A DNA stretch of 64,000 bases, taken from Limnephilus marmoratus (Eukaryota; Arthropoda; Insecta; Trichoptera; Limnephilidae). Position numbers and translations under genes: made by a program. Of the stretch, positions 37,001 through 39,904 are shown piece by piece; the stretch's first letter is position 1, and each line of letters begins with the position of its first letter. Below the pieces are notes generated by a model. It had not been told where the DNA came from and searched no databases. It saw only the letters and a program-made list of their open reading frames with translations. The stretch is taken from the NCBI GenBank assembly GCA_917880885.1, contig OU862912.1:53587994-53651993 (forward strand). Direction: 5' to 3'.

Positions 37001-38369
37001 CCTTCTTCTTTTAGACAAAATTAAGACCTTTTAAAAAACTTCGACCATGAAGCGCAGCCGGCAGAGATAAATTGATGTTGGTGCGTTGAAGCTAAAACGG
37101 AGCAAGAAAAACATTGGCCTGCTCCAAATTCCCAAATAAAATACACCTAAGACATAATATATCTCGTTGATCGCTAAGATAACATGTTTGATCGATAAGT
37201 TGACATCACAGATGTCTCATAAAAATATTATGATGCAAGAAATTCTACTAAAACACAATGGTGCAATTACATAAAAAAACTTGTAGACATGTTGTAGAGA
37301 TCTCAAAGTGACAAGAAAAAGATACGGTAATTGTCGTCCCTTTGGTTTAATACTAAACTGCTAATCGTCGCGTGCTAATAAACCTCTACTAACCTCTAAC
37401 CAAAATCTCCAACCAAATTGCGTAAATACCCCCTCGCGTGATGAGAAAGTGTTTTTATTATACGGCAAACACTAGTAAAAGACGAGAAATAACATCAGAA
37501 ATAAACAAATTATTTATTTATATTATTATTTCAATTGTTTCAAGAAGTGAGATAGAGATCGTAAGGGAACTTACCCATACTACGTGACATGTTCAGGGGG
37601 GGAGGGGTCTTCAAAATGTCACGCTTGGTACAAATGAGCGGCGGCGGGCTTAGGTTTTTGGTCACCGGGAGGGGGGTGGGGGTTAAAAATTGCAAAAATT
37701 TGGTCACGTAGTGTGGGTAAGTTCCCTAACAAGTATAAGATCGTAACAAGTATTGACCGGTCAGTGGTTGAGTGGGTATCGCGTTTGGGTCCCACCCAGG
37801 CATTCCGCATTCCTCGACTGACTATGCCCTCCATCACGACTCAACCAACATTTTCGGCTTACTGTGGTGGTAGTAGGAGATGTTCAAATAATGTCTGGTT
37901 ATTCGTAACCTGGAAATATTTGTCTTTCTTTTAAATTTTAAAAAAAAAAAGAACAACCTACCGGCAGTAGGTCATTGCATTCAACGTTCTATATTCTGCT
38001 TAGAGTTCGACGCAACTTTTAAGTACATCATCGCTGACCTATATCAAGTTTGTTCATACACACCTAACCTTTGAATCACTATCTTTGTCATGCCCAAATA
38101 AACGTTTGAATTAAGAATTTACTGCTGTGTGTTTGTTACTTGCCACATTTTGTTAATATGTTAGTATATAATATTAAAAAATACTTATTCTCATTAGGGT
38201 CAATGGTGCAGAAAGGGAAGTTCTCAGCGGCAGCCATGCTCTTGGTGAGCACATTAAAGAAGGTGGACTTGCCCACATTGGGGACTCCAACGATTCCAAC
38301 CTTTAGATTGGTTCCCACGCGACCGATCAACGGTTTCCTTTCCGGCTCTTCTACTTTTTTGGGGGGCAT
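6231..38369 (-). CDS. OLA1: Obg-like ATPase 1 (OLA1), seven exons seen, 3' end outside window
   Basis: OLA1 is a cytosolic TRAFAC-class P-loop ATPase of the YchF/Obg family, linked to translation and stress control. Seven coding exons join on the minus strand: 38369-38185, 25254-25195, 18461-18334, 14613-14438, 9830-9753, 9666-9569 and 6371-6231. They give about 289 residues that align throughout with animal OLA1 (about 396 aa). G1 is GVPNVGKST (exon 1). G3 is DIAG followed by the glycine-rich switch (exon 3). The G4 position reads NLSE instead of NKxD (exon 6), the family hallmark for ATP over GTP. The TGS-domain end is missing and should lie left of position 1. The start MPPKK matches family starts and follows an acceptor-like TTTTCCTCAG, so a separate 5'UTR exon further right is likely. 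Introns 2-6 have GT..AG ends; the intron 1 junction is odd (see findings). Introns are full of transposons, and intron 1 contains AK9. Confidence 0.95.
6440..6660. repeat. Short-phrase tandem repeat, block 1
   Basis: About ten degenerate units of roughly 18-20 bp of the form ACACTTGATCCCTCCG / ACACATGGTCCCTCGG, followed by CCCATATGATAATTYATG and TGTAGGTACTTGCTCCCTGG. The whole block is repeated 265 bp downstream. Confidence 0.85.
6718..6925. repeat. Short-phrase tandem repeat, block 2
   Basis: A second copy of the block at 6440, with the same order of units and the same 3' flank up to the 'CTCCCTGGTAA' phrase. A related stretch lies inverted beyond the LINE relics at 9390-9460. Confidence 0.85.
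6955..8700 (-). pseudogene. LINE reverse transcriptase relic (RTE-like), 5'-truncated
   Basis: An open frame of about 580 codons shows RT fingers and palm: [16 protein letters not shown], '[14 protein letters not shown]' (catalytic D in motif A) and '[12 protein letters not shown]' (motif B). The thumb/C-terminus has '[13 protein letters not shown]'. The expected YADD box is not there: motif B runs within about ten residues into '[11 protein letters not shown]', so an in-frame deletion removed the start of motif C. There is no endonuclease domain. It sits in OLA1 intron 6 in the sense orientation. Upstream codons to 9003 belong to unrelated DNA. Confidence 0.85.
8862..9345 (+). mobile_element. 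3' end of a second LINE
   Basis: The plus strand encodes [19 protein letters not shown] to [12 protein letters not shown], the typical C-terminus of Jockey/R1-type ORF2 (LERRR..DL..KI.NG, 'FNIPSRRLR', 'YG..SPLSRM'). The stop near 9139 is followed by about 200 bp of 3'UTR and a TAAATAAATAAA tail. It is in inverted order to the LINE relic at 6955-8700 and antisense to OLA1. Confidence 0.8.
9388..9462. repeat. Inverted remnant of the short-phrase repeat
   Basis: The reverse complement reads as the same kind of units (GTTGATCCC, 'CTACATTTGACCCC', 'GGACAGTTC') as at 6440. The two LINE relics therefore sit between inverted copies of this repeat. Confidence 0.6.
9569..9666 (-). CDS. OLA1: OLA1 coding exon 6
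   Basis: This exon encodes [20 protein letters not shown] and [13 protein letters not shown]. It carries the NLSE motif in place of the GTPase NKxD. The acceptor is GATTTGCAG. The donor TG|GTACAA is weak. The Trp codon is split and completed correctly by exon 7. Confidence 0.93.
9753..9830 (-). CDS. OLA1: OLA1 coding exon 5
   Basis: This 26-codon exon encodes [20 protein letters not shown] to DWSASE, part of the helical domain. The acceptor is TTTCTTAG and the donor GAG|GTAAGT. Intron 5 that follows is only 86 bp, the shortest in the gene. Confidence 0.92.
9840..10229. other. Intronic stretch (intron 4), nothing recognised
   Basis: AT-rich, with no coding or repeat signal supported. Confidence 0.4.
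10230..10500. repeat. Possible dispersed repeat
   Basis: Starts with a CATCATCATCTTCTTCCCC-like phrase, then moderately GC-rich, degenerate sequence. This looks like LINE 3' or degraded coding material, but I cannot name the family. Confidence 0.3.
10628..10712. repeat. Self-complementary 'GCGGTATTG' cluster
   Basis: CGCAATATCGC, 'TTTGCGGTATTAC', 'ATACCGCAATATCGCGGTAT' and 'TGCGGTATTGCA' alternate in both orientations and can form hairpins. No function is seen. Confidence 0.5.
10781..10953 (+). mobile_element. Helitron-like 3' end, copy 2
   Basis: A G-rich block, 'GGGAAAGGACATGCAGG', then GAATGCCATTGAAACGCATG and CACCAGCTAGT. The imperfect hairpin followed by CTAGT (10949-10953) fits a Helitron CTRR terminus, followed by an A/T target. 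Confidence 0.65.
10954..11187. other. Sequence between Helitron end and HSE array
   Basis: It contains a possible transposon fragment (TAAAGCGTACTACAATG onwards) with a 61-codon ORF of no recognised family. Confidence 0.35.
11188..11318 (+). promoter_or_regulatory. Heat-shock-element-like array, 10-bp period
   Basis: Thirteen consecutive decamers start with GAA (or a one-base variant), such as GAACATTCCG and GAACATTCTG. They give alternating GAA and TTC pentamers as in HSF binding sites (nGAAnnTTCn). A TATA box and initiator follow in register. The array could be part of an LTR or a captured hsp promoter. Confidence 0.65.
11357..11394 (+). promoter_or_regulatory. TATA box and initiator downstream of HSE array
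   Basis: TATATAAA at 11357-11364 and the insect-type initiator TCAGTT at 11390. The spacing of about 30 bp is typical of a polymerase II core promoter. No open reading frame follows on the plus strand before 11780. Confidence 0.55.
11395..11785. other. Stretch after the promoter-like block
   Basis: No ORF, no polyA signal and no recognisable repeat. ATCGATA-type repeats lie near 11500-11550. Confidence 0.4.
11786..11975. mobile_element. MITE with AACTCAGAAT ends, copy 1
   Basis: The left arm 'CAACTCAGAATAAAACCAAC' and 'AGAAAGGTCAT' mirrors the right arm 'ATGACCTTTCTGAGTTGGTT'. A diverged copy lies at 53215-53384. It is non-coding. Confidence 0.65.
12358..12687 (+). pseudogene. HARBI1-like transposase, N-terminal fragment
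   Basis: 109 residues with '[18 protein letters not shown]', '[19 protein letters not shown]' and '[17 protein letters not shown]', the standard N-terminal helical region of PIF/Harbinger transposases. It ends exactly where the DDE nuclease should continue, so the catalytic domain is deleted. Confidence 0.8.
12717..12845 (-). pseudogene. MADF-type second ORF of the Harbinger element
   Basis: A 42-codon minus-strand ORF: '[20 protein letters not shown]' then [13 protein letters not shown]. This matches the start of a MADF/Myb-like DNA-binding domain. The reading frame breaks after the first helix pair. It lies tail to tail with the transposase fragment. Confidence 0.65.
13363..13658. mobile_element. 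hAT-type MITE, 296 bp
   Basis: The left TIR CAGTGGTTCCCAAC mirrors the right end GTCGGGAACCATAG. The 8-bp flanks are GGGTAAAG and GTGTAAAG (7 of 8 equal), as expected for a hAT target duplication. It is non-autonomous. Confidence 0.75.
13937..14343 (+). mobile_element. SINE-like repeat, near full-length copy
   Basis: It starts TTTGGGAGGCGGATATGGG, then ACCGCCGCCCCGGGAACC, 'TTATTGGACAACCAACACC', 'AAGTGGTTCGCTACG' and 'GCCCGGGATCAT'. The middle has 'TTGGCGGCGGATGCG..TTTTGACCTCTCC'. The 3' part has the CCTGAGGGAAAT hairpin and an A-rich tail. It lies about 95 bp downstream of OLA1 exon 4, antisense. Confidence 0.8.
14438..14613 (-). CDS. OLA1: OLA1 coding exon 4
   Basis: This exon encodes the [17 protein letters not shown] segment to KKLKPEY, the start of the coiled-coil insertion typical of OLA1. 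The acceptor is CTCCGCAG and the donor TAC|GTAAGT, ending in phase 0. It is clearly more GC-rich than the flanking introns. A 116-bp satellite lies about 70 bp upstream of it. Confidence 0.94.
14683..15283. repeat. 116-bp tandem satellite in OLA1 intron 3
   Basis: Five full units and partial ends at a 115-116 bp period, each with CACCTATAAGGCGCTCCATT, 'ATCCAACATCGTAACATTAT' and GGCAATGCCTACCCGACTC. Inner units are nearly identical and outer ones more diverged. It begins about 70 bp upstream of exon 4. Confidence 0.92.
15284..15526. other. Intron 3 stretch, nothing recognised
   Basis: Sequence between the satellite and a hAT element; no feature supported. Confidence 0.4.
15535..16459. mobile_element. 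hAT element, 925 bp, with perfect 8-bp TSD
   Basis: The left end CAGTGATTCCCAAAG mirrors the right end TTTGGGAACCTCTG. Both are flanked by the identical octamer GTTTAGAA (15527-15534 and 16460-16467). 'GGGGGTCCA'-type sub-terminal motifs are present. The interior holds no transposase but does contain a LINE RT fragment. Confidence 0.88.
16027..16290 (+). pseudogene. LINE RT fragment inside hAT element
   Basis: Encodes '[18 protein letters not shown]', '[19 protein letters not shown]' and '[15 protein letters not shown]', the RT fingers of an RTE-like LINE. It is preceded by poly-T-rich DNA and ends mid-domain, so it is a short captured or inserted piece. Confidence 0.8.
16505..16625 (+). repeat. 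Possible tRNA-derived SINE head
   Basis: 'CACGGCCGAGGGGTAGTGG' resembles the D-arm region of a Ser/Leu-type tRNA as seen in lepidopteran SINEs. A clear B box is not found, so this is weak. Confidence 0.3.
16724..17135 (+). mobile_element. Helitron-like fragment, subfamily B
   Basis: It starts TCTATATATATATAAATC, followed by 'CGTGTCATGGTATTTGTGG' and 'TTGGTAGGTATGAGAATAGG'. It later carries CAGATGGCGCTACGTCCC. A diverged copy lies at 58400-58800. The 3' end is not resolved. Confidence 0.5.
17252..17340 (-). mobile_element. 3' end fragment of the SINE/LINE family
   Basis: Reads (minus) as 'TTTCCTGAAAAGCCCCTTAC', CCCCAAAGATGAC, 'TTAGGGCCTCCTGTTTAG'. A further short remnant on the same strand is at about 17975-18020. 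Confidence 0.6.
17405..17605 (+). repeat. Dispersed ~190-bp repeat, copy 3
   Basis: Same order of phrases as at 5385-5855 (CGATGAAACGAAAAAT, 'GGATTTAGCCTGCGAGAG', CTCTTTGTGCGGTG, 'GTGTGAATTGCACACTCTG'). Confidence 0.75.
18099..18176. repeat. Half-copy of the foldback element seen at 44175
   Basis: 'GACGGACACTGTAACGCTG', 'GTCAGCTAAAGAAGGACG' and 'CGCAACA' line up with one arm of 44175-44396. Only one arm is present here. Confidence 0.5.
18334..18461 (-). CDS. OLA1: OLA1 coding exon 3
   Basis: This exon encodes the [15 protein letters not shown] segment through to the FHLC region. It contains the G3 DxxG motif and the conserved [16 protein letters not shown] switch. The acceptor is TTCCCAG and the donor GCC|GTAAGT. 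A 46-bp tandem array starts about 30 bp upstream of the acceptor. Confidence 0.94.
18492..18885. repeat. 46-bp tandem array in OLA1 intron 2
   Basis: Eight complete units and a partial ninth, each GGGCTGTCTTTAGTCATG then ACATCCAATACAACTTC then TTATCTTAA. The period is 46 bp. It begins about 30 bp upstream of the exon 3 acceptor, so it occupies the branch-point region of the intron. Confidence 0.92.
18890..19699. other. Intron 2 stretch with one unassigned ORF
   Basis: Contains two copies of TATTTTCCTTCAAAATA followed by 'TGTTAAACTAAAATAC' (about 19155 and 19300). A 100-codon plus ORF at 19397-19699 is Lys/Asn-rich, lacks recognisable motifs and is probably not a gene. Confidence 0.4.
19700..20734. 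other. Intron 2 stretch, mostly unassigned
   Basis: Holds a truncated copy of the ~190-bp repeat (19700-19770). 19900-20230 has higher complexity but no supported coding frame; the 97-codon minus ORF has no family resemblance. Confidence 0.4.
20735..20945 (-). repeat. Dispersed ~210-bp repeat, copy 1
   Basis: Inverse of 59020-59235: GGTGTAAGACCAC, 'GCCGTGTTTGGTAAC', 'CCCCAATTGGAGATGCCATA' and 'GTCTCACTGGCTCC' all recur there in reverse. Fragments of the same phrase occur near 39170 and 41800. Confidence 0.65.
21387..22110. mobile_element. TIR element, 724 bp, non-autonomous
   Basis: The left end 'TACAATAGAGAACTCCAGT' mirrors the right end 'ACTGGAGTTCCTTATTATA'. The interior carries GTGTGACGTCATCACTG and GCGTGACGTCAGCACTA, each with a CRE-like TGACGTCA core. 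There is no long ORF. The family was not identified. Confidence 0.55.
22575..22912. mobile_element. MITE, 338 bp
   Basis: The TIR CCTCGCTCAAATTTAAGC appears inverted at the right end, with further imperfect pairing for about 45 bp. It abuts the T-tract of the LINE fragment at 22913. Confidence 0.75.
22913..23155 (-). mobile_element. LINE 3' fragment, same family as 55190-56343
   Basis: On the minus strand the phrases GAGAACGGGTCGTTTCTATG, GGTCTCTTCAAGACCC and the CCCTGAGGGAAATTATTTT hairpin match the LINE at 55190-56343. It includes the last ~45 codons of ORF2 (diverged), the 3'UTR and the A-tail. Confidence 0.8.
23360..23415. repeat. Isolated copy of the short-phrase repeat
   Basis: 'GGTGACCCGACAGTTGAACC' and GCCGACAATCGGCCCCCCG resemble the units at 6440 and the stretch at 50622-50655. 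Confidence 0.5.
23638..25096. mobile_element. hAT element, 1459 bp, with perfect 8-bp TSD
   Basis: The left end CAGGGCCGGATCT mirrors the right end AGATCCGGCGCTG. Identical octamers GACGTACG flank both sides (23630-23637 and 25097-25104). 'GGCGCCCC' sub-terminal motifs are typical of ZMYM-type hAT elements. It carries only the N-terminal transposase domain on the minus strand. Confidence 0.92.
23779..24294 (-). CDS. ZMYM1-like hAT transposase, N-terminal (TTF zinc finger) part
   Basis: 171 codons from ATG. They begin '[19 protein letters not shown]', the basic start common to these proteins. The second half shows DPGCWP, '[15 protein letters not shown]', '[21 protein letters not shown]' and '[10 protein letters not shown]', the TTF zinc-finger domain. 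It stops just before the Cys-rich end of the finger and lacks the hAT catalytic/dimerisation domain. The frame is fully open. It may be inert, or act as a DNA-binding competitor for the full transposase; that is inference. Introns or a partner copy cannot be judged from here. Confidence 0.75.
   Translation of the reverse strand: MNRTIIKKKLSGSQNLKLRIKEHNDIKKLVSIGNFLIPISPAPIKNDVPRNDVTMVPSTSKQISIAQIPPVELLEDKNNVTDSSLNLILFSELELKDPGCWPKLSQNSISLLVQEGPVQLKGFDFPITNKRKFNTKYYYKKLPNGEELHRSWLIYSKTLDRVTPFICLDFI
25195..25254 (-). CDS. OLA1: OLA1 coding exon 2
   Basis: This exon encodes [19 protein letters not shown], matching the OLA1 segment between the P-loop region and switch I. The donor is CTCAG|GTAATT. 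The acceptor is ambiguous: TTTCAG lies at 25259-25264 and a second AG (CAAG) four bases later. Only the second keeps the reading frame with exon 1. Confidence 0.9.
25330..26330 (-). pseudogene. LINE ORF2 C-terminal relic, frameshifted
   Basis: Minus-strand frames encode '[19 protein letters not shown]', '[19 protein letters not shown]', '[17 protein letters not shown]' and '[18 protein letters not shown]', the C-terminal part of a Jockey/R1-like RT. At least two frameshifts break it. The A-rich 3' tail lies near 25330-25350. A Tourist-like MITE sits in its 3' part. Confidence 0.75.
25457..25515. mobile_element. Tourist-like MITE, 59-bp deletion derivative (copy 2)
   Basis: Both TIRs (GGGAATGTACCCATACTACG and the mirrored GGGTACGTTCCC) and the G-run are kept, but the core is lost. 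It is flanked by TAA on both sides. It lies inside the LINE relic and is therefore younger than it. Confidence 0.8.
26358..26886. mobile_element. TIR element, ~530 bp
   Basis: 'AAGGGGGGATAAGGTTTTAAA' style left end (A-G-rich) and the mirrored 'TTTAAAACCTTAACCCC' right end, flanked by TTA-like sequence. It is non-coding. It could be a MITE of the Tc1-like family whose transposase relics are at 51749 and 57078, but this is not shown. Confidence 0.45.
26970..27115 (-). mobile_element. Probable LINE 3' end with 23-nt T-tract
   Basis: The T-tract (A-tail on the minus strand) is followed by about 120 bp of unique-looking 3'UTR-like DNA and no ORF. Only the tail supports this call. Confidence 0.4.
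27147..27607. mobile_element. Foldback element with ~145-bp inverted arms
   Basis: The left arm (27147-27285: ACGACTTCAAAAAATGCAC, 'CTACAACTTCATAATCAAC', 'GTAGGTACGATTGTTA') is mirrored almost base for base at 27462-27607. The centre is GC-rich (27355-27440, 'GAGCCGCGGCGGCGCGGGG'). Confidence 0.9.
27608..28135. repeat. Lepidopteran-type repeat ending in CCTCCTCCTTTTTGAAGTCG
   Basis: An A-run of about 48 nt (28041-28088) is followed by 'GTCGAATTGAGAACC' and CCTCCTCCTTTTTGAAG. This end, next to an A-rich or microsatellite run, is one I recall as very common in moth genomes. The element class is not certain. Confidence 0.5.
28480..28861. mobile_element. Tigger/pogo-like TIR element, ~380 bp
   Basis: The left CAGTGGACCCGCGGTAATCC is mirrored by the right GGATTACCGCGGGTCCAACG, with TA at both borders. 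A GTCGGATTAxAG motif repeats inside each end. The interior holds no clear transposase frame. Confidence 0.7.
28955..29350. repeat. Imperfect inverted-repeat element
   Basis: 'AAAATACCAAAGATATTGAA' near 28993 mirrors 'TTTCAATATCTTTGGAAAAT' near 29326. 'GTTCATTTAGTTTA' is repeated near 29140-29230. No gene is seen. Confidence 0.5.
29351..29656. other. Stretch downstream of AK9
   Basis: AT-rich, nothing recognised. It would be 3' flank of AK9 and part of OLA1 intron 1. Confidence 0.4.
29657..29662 (-). terminator. Candidate polyadenylation signal of AK9
   Basis: AATAAA on the minus strand about 112 nt downstream of the AK9 stop codon. It is the first canonical hexamer after the ORF, so it is a reasonable 3' end. 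If used, AK9 ends well inside OLA1 intron 1. Confidence 0.5.
29774..36034 (-). CDS. AK9: Adenylate kinase 9-like protein, intronless, nested in OLA1 intron 1
   Basis: AK9 is a large multi-domain nucleoside mono-/diphosphate kinase. This is one uninterrupted 2086-codon ORF (human AK9 is about 1.9 kaa). P-loops are seen at about residues 61-70 ([10 protein letters not shown], degenerate), 490-505 (GTKKSGKST), 1103 (GPIGSGRTT) and 1591 (GPPKSGRTT). AK 'GFVLDGFP'-type motifs occur near 135 (degenerate), 833 (GWIIDGM), 1215 (GIILDGFP) and 1672 (GFVLDGFP). Each kinase unit is preceded by the AK9-specific CPV/YHS-like module. A Ser/Lys-rich linker near 615-705 is built of four 24-residue repeats. 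The start ATG is the first in frame after an in-frame TAA 27 nt upstream and has G at -3 and +4. A polyA signal lies 112 nt past the stop. The gene is on the same strand as its host OLA1. The lack of introns could mean an old retrocopy or lineage-specific intron loss; no poly(A) tract or target duplication is visible. AK9 homology is clear across the N-terminus and all kinase units. Confidence 0.93.
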   Translation of the reverse strand: MDGDHSKETEPNKFSFKTSVLGLKVENQIGQLLIDSNNCWSKLEAQLNYLSSPPVCFIILSKPGLGEKALGDRLAEYWNCIHINPDDVIQEQINLRSDAGRCIEFNLRCGNVITVEVILKLIEESFNTDVVQHRGYVLSGIPLVETYKSNDCCGELFSEEAFLTVELFMLSLMSTVEQLLDSLDIQSIHGEEVEEDVEPIASIAEDETENLRVKVSIDYSTKFSGIIPLNEERDYCRRTSVYDQVDFIANLKTPPTVIIEISCPEGDIIALRGQNVLVYPKCSYFQMPFGSDTVYKRNSEENDSIQTEKQKINPKVSLYQCWRPSDFSHFVESQFKKMNKRLKSAIKRYITLHDPQYVINVDGRCSHDTNFEVVRAKLSILPLHRVLLPTLLQDFKTKDEGEEVVGNVDDLSSKDFLDEFESKEKVAPRFPYSESLWRTKCPVALTERKCVTGTPKNAVILFDHIFLLSTEDARQTFCRNPRPFLNAKYLTPTCRIAIIGTKKSGKSTLAKCLSWLFNGVIIDFKRIGQKVITEKEHFILKQACDEVWDIVVKEEEEICLEKENIRLASLDQWTLETMQIIDRYAELNESEFHNLLLKFLSPEDITIFPPTQSLSKTSKTKSVSATLSTSKRDSTGEQSKTSKSKSASATLSTGKRDSTGEQSKTSKSKSASTTLSTGKRDSTGEQSKTSKSKSASVTLSASKRDSVDSEQKQPSVSTIASFPGSHEWIANNMLSEIVDKAVFIDFCLNVIEEPNILLEYAPSDMLLTNIPRIPTDDEIKKRAKKLINEENRYDDVNATDDEIINVLVEKIIAIDQNRSMPKRDLKKLGWIIDGMSCEAQFWDALVEHDCLPDDVFSLTENTDIDLETFLTHKSRRRNDRLLNSIFDKMEEPLLDLHQRSAQFHSKSSIISEISRMVTKILEHDYFEDNKLRHVPSEMTAESHGALKASEFDTFVTETKQFNIEYKNLKSLLEACLIDAIEIIIPCAWSPSELIAESLKLLRYRYGVNCKPFISEVEAVVEDEDNPPDLSVKTFYGVCGPYCPVTFYKHAVLWKGREEFVQSYKQKTYYMASLEDQGEFLSDPEHFMNSEKPAENIPPWRICLTGPIGSGRTTMAKLLAEKMGLIYINFCNFAFSCLLQSSLGNSRDFYNWLDEPGITIIIDELRVTASETDLETISQLKDYFVSGLPLPTDILNGLLSKLWFTEPFNNTGIILDGFPCHPSEIDTVKGYFYIPDLIIEIRASLAEVDKRLYKLNCFQWKKQQKARQEEYEIEKQNALNIWNSHRHSLFIAYFVYLEVENTAFISIDAVLTNSQNISVVGEELSSEEQNISVFGEEPSPEEEGEITSTRSPQNETVIAVVSSEPFYVRTDSNLSIGTQSEFSDISESTMLPLFDIPDDEIEYVTLRVDTAIPEPEFANEWESEESAFERIKARIEEWYESDMEMVTNLKELCEEELIPWFQVDSVKRNERTLKILERYVSEMKPRNESFFEQTTVIDMELAELLLSKGFCFLSKFGVTCPVRVFENESLVQMFLRDKNFNNVYPILHRSYIYFCSGNENCLKFCKNPLIFINSDKIDTIVHIPIRFAITGPPKSGRTTLSKRFQEEFGTSVRTLCHSIRCVLDHFPWTVLAQQILAMLSEAETLTSELIMQAVKLCTMDVTSLTQGFVLDGFPQKTAGGIFLFQSEIFPYIIIKLNCTEDISKEYLQTNHDYYGSLPRYSEPLLLHWFKAWTKKNAVFLLSVRQNYQNLETIEASWSKWHIWWEAKKYFLIYMADIVRFLVNAPGTVVPLGRFCITSHEFSIKASHLKDYCPTCLSNVILRRSEIFNRIGLVQWNSFFYWFCQEHYEDFLKSPYCIDVSLPDFLPARTYDLHDKQPYENGRCIVSFSDNYPTRKIVKGSLEFAATYKDKFYLFADAKCLTNFMEEPEKYFDKAIHYETETPLAFLNVSQLPALGYLEQCLSDMIIKSTIFVAKIRPKYPGLTPAVSAAVLVGLFLKCNNPKMTAEGLETFKKIKDDFEGRCIMTKEYLDFMNLNNNPFLEEQVCCAESDTYSVFSETTVESSPLPSRQLSSDHSEEGEEMTEKTEN
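33913..34195 (-). repeat. 72-bp tandem repeat inside AK9 coding sequence
   Basis: Four copies at a 72-bp period encode 24-residue units around [14 protein letters not shown] and GKRDSTGEQ. Because the period is a multiple of three, copy-number change keeps the frame. The segment lies between kinase units and is Ser/Thr/Lys-rich, so it is probably a disordered linker. Confidence 0.9.
36035..37564. other. AK9 upstream region
   Basis: This should contain the AK9 promoter. No TATA box at a suitable place is clear. A LINE-like 3' tail (plus strand, AATAAATAATAAATAAA) lies at about 36480-36515. The rest is AT-rich without recognised features. Confidence 0.4.
37565..37726. mobile_element. Tourist-like MITE, copy 3 (162 bp)
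   Basis: Complete copy with both TIRs, TAA on both sides, two G-rich runs and the core 'ACAAATGAGCGGCGGCGGG'. Confidence 0.85.
37727..38184. other. Intron 1 stretch next to exon 1
   Basis: 37950-38130 has an LTR-like look (ends ...CCCAAATAAACGTTTGAATT), but no second boundary was found. Confidence 0.35.
38185..38369 (-). CDS. OLA1: OLA1 coding exon 1
   Basis: This exon encodes MPPKK through the P-loop GVPNVGKST to [10 protein letters not shown], about 61 residues. The only nearby GT donor is AA|GTATTT, just after the codons for Asn-Glu-Asn. The ATG is preceded by a pyrimidine-rich acceptor-like CAG, which argues that transcription starts in an upstream non-coding exon. Start and frame are well supported by OLA1 similarity; the exact 3' boundary is not. 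Confidence 0.93.
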
Positions 38370-38694
38370 CCTGAGGAAAAATGAAAACACTGGTTAGAAC
38401 AATGCTGAAGTAGGGTTACTTCTGATAGTTATGAATAACTATAACATGTAACATTTAAAGGCTGAAAAGCTGTGCCTACCATAAGAAAAACGAATAATAG
38501 AAAAATTTTTTTTTTTTATCAAAATGTATATTTTTCCATGAATTTGATAACGCTTATTTGTTCACTTGGTAACGTAACGTCAATCAGCAGAAGATGATAA
38601 TAAAACCAAGGTCATATATGATCATAGAGCAATGCACGCCACTCGTGGCTATGTTATAACAACTTTCTCCTTTTGTTTTTTTATTTATTTTTTA

Positions 38695-39150
38695 TTAGTG
38701 ACTATTTAATTACAGGTTTGATGAGAATTACAAGATATGATAATGTATATAAATATTTCATCTGTTTGTTCTTAGTCCTCCTCACTAGGTGGTCCTGTGC
38801 TGAGGCGGACTAGTAGATTTCTTTGATTTTCCGTTATTTAGTTTCTATGATGTTTTTAATACATTCTCTAGTATGTCTGCATTAATTTCTTTCACCCATG
38901 TTTTGATTTTTTCCTTAAACTTATTTATCTTTTTCAAACTTGGAGGAAGGATGTTGTAAAGTTTGGTTGCCAGATATATGTGGTTTCTTTGGCCAAAACT
39001 TGTCTAGAATTTTGGAATATCTCGTATATCCTTTTTCGAGGCACTTGTGTCATGTATCCGAGTTTTATTGGGAGATTTTCTGTTTTTAAAATGATGTATA
39101 AGAATATTCTTGGCATATATTTGTTTTAAATTTAGAATGTCAACTGATTT
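38695..39150 (-). mobile_element. LINE 3' end
   Basis: The minus strand encodes 'YLATKLYNILPPSLKKINK', 'FKEKIKTWVKEINADILEN' then a stop, the usual tail of a LINE ORF2 (LP..K..F...LK..L). An A-rich tail (T-rich on plus) lies near 38679-38697. Upstream frames are degraded. Confidence 0.6.
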
Positions 39151-39904
39151 TCAACTGATTTCAACCGACTGGATTCAGTGAGACTATGGCATCCCCAATG
39201 GGGTATATTAACAAACTATGAATACTGGTAAAAATGTGTGGATAATTTAACCGGTGGTTTGCCGGGGTAGGCCAGCAAAAAGCACCACCAATTAGCGTTC
39301 GCAAAAAGCGGCATCCATGACACCCAATGACATTTCGTGTCCAGCGATTCTGACACTCCTTGAGAAATTTTGTACATAGAAAGGTCAAAGTCGTAGATAA
39401 AGGAATTTTTCCCACGCATGCGCAAGAACTGCGCACATTCCCGCGCTCCGGTAAATTATTAATATAAATTATTTGGAGTGACCAGGCGCATTGCGGTTTT
39501 CTCTATGGTAAAGGGCGATAATAGAGCAAGCGATTCAGACCGTGTTCTTCATACACTTTCTTTATACATAAGGGTCAAAATCGCGTGTAAAATCTCAAAC
39601 ACACCGGTGCACGAACGGCATTCTACGAGTTAAACATTATTTTCTCACTCGGATCATTGAACTAAAAATGCGTAATTTTAATATTTTCATTCATAATTAT
39701 TGATTTGAAAAACCGCACATTCTGAAACGGTTCCAACTGGCTACAAGGTAATTAATAGATCGAAAACGCAGATATCTGGTAAGATTACTGTCACCAAAAT
39801 TGCCCGGTGTGACATCAACGCCGCCAAATTCACGAATAAAAACAATCTTGTCATTTTGGCGGCAAATCGAAAATCGCATATTTTAAATCGTTAATCATTT
39901 AAAA
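39151..39904. other. Upstream of OLA1, nothing firm
   Basis: Includes a short piece of the ~210-bp dispersed repeat near 39170. Otherwise unassigned. Confidence 0.4.
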
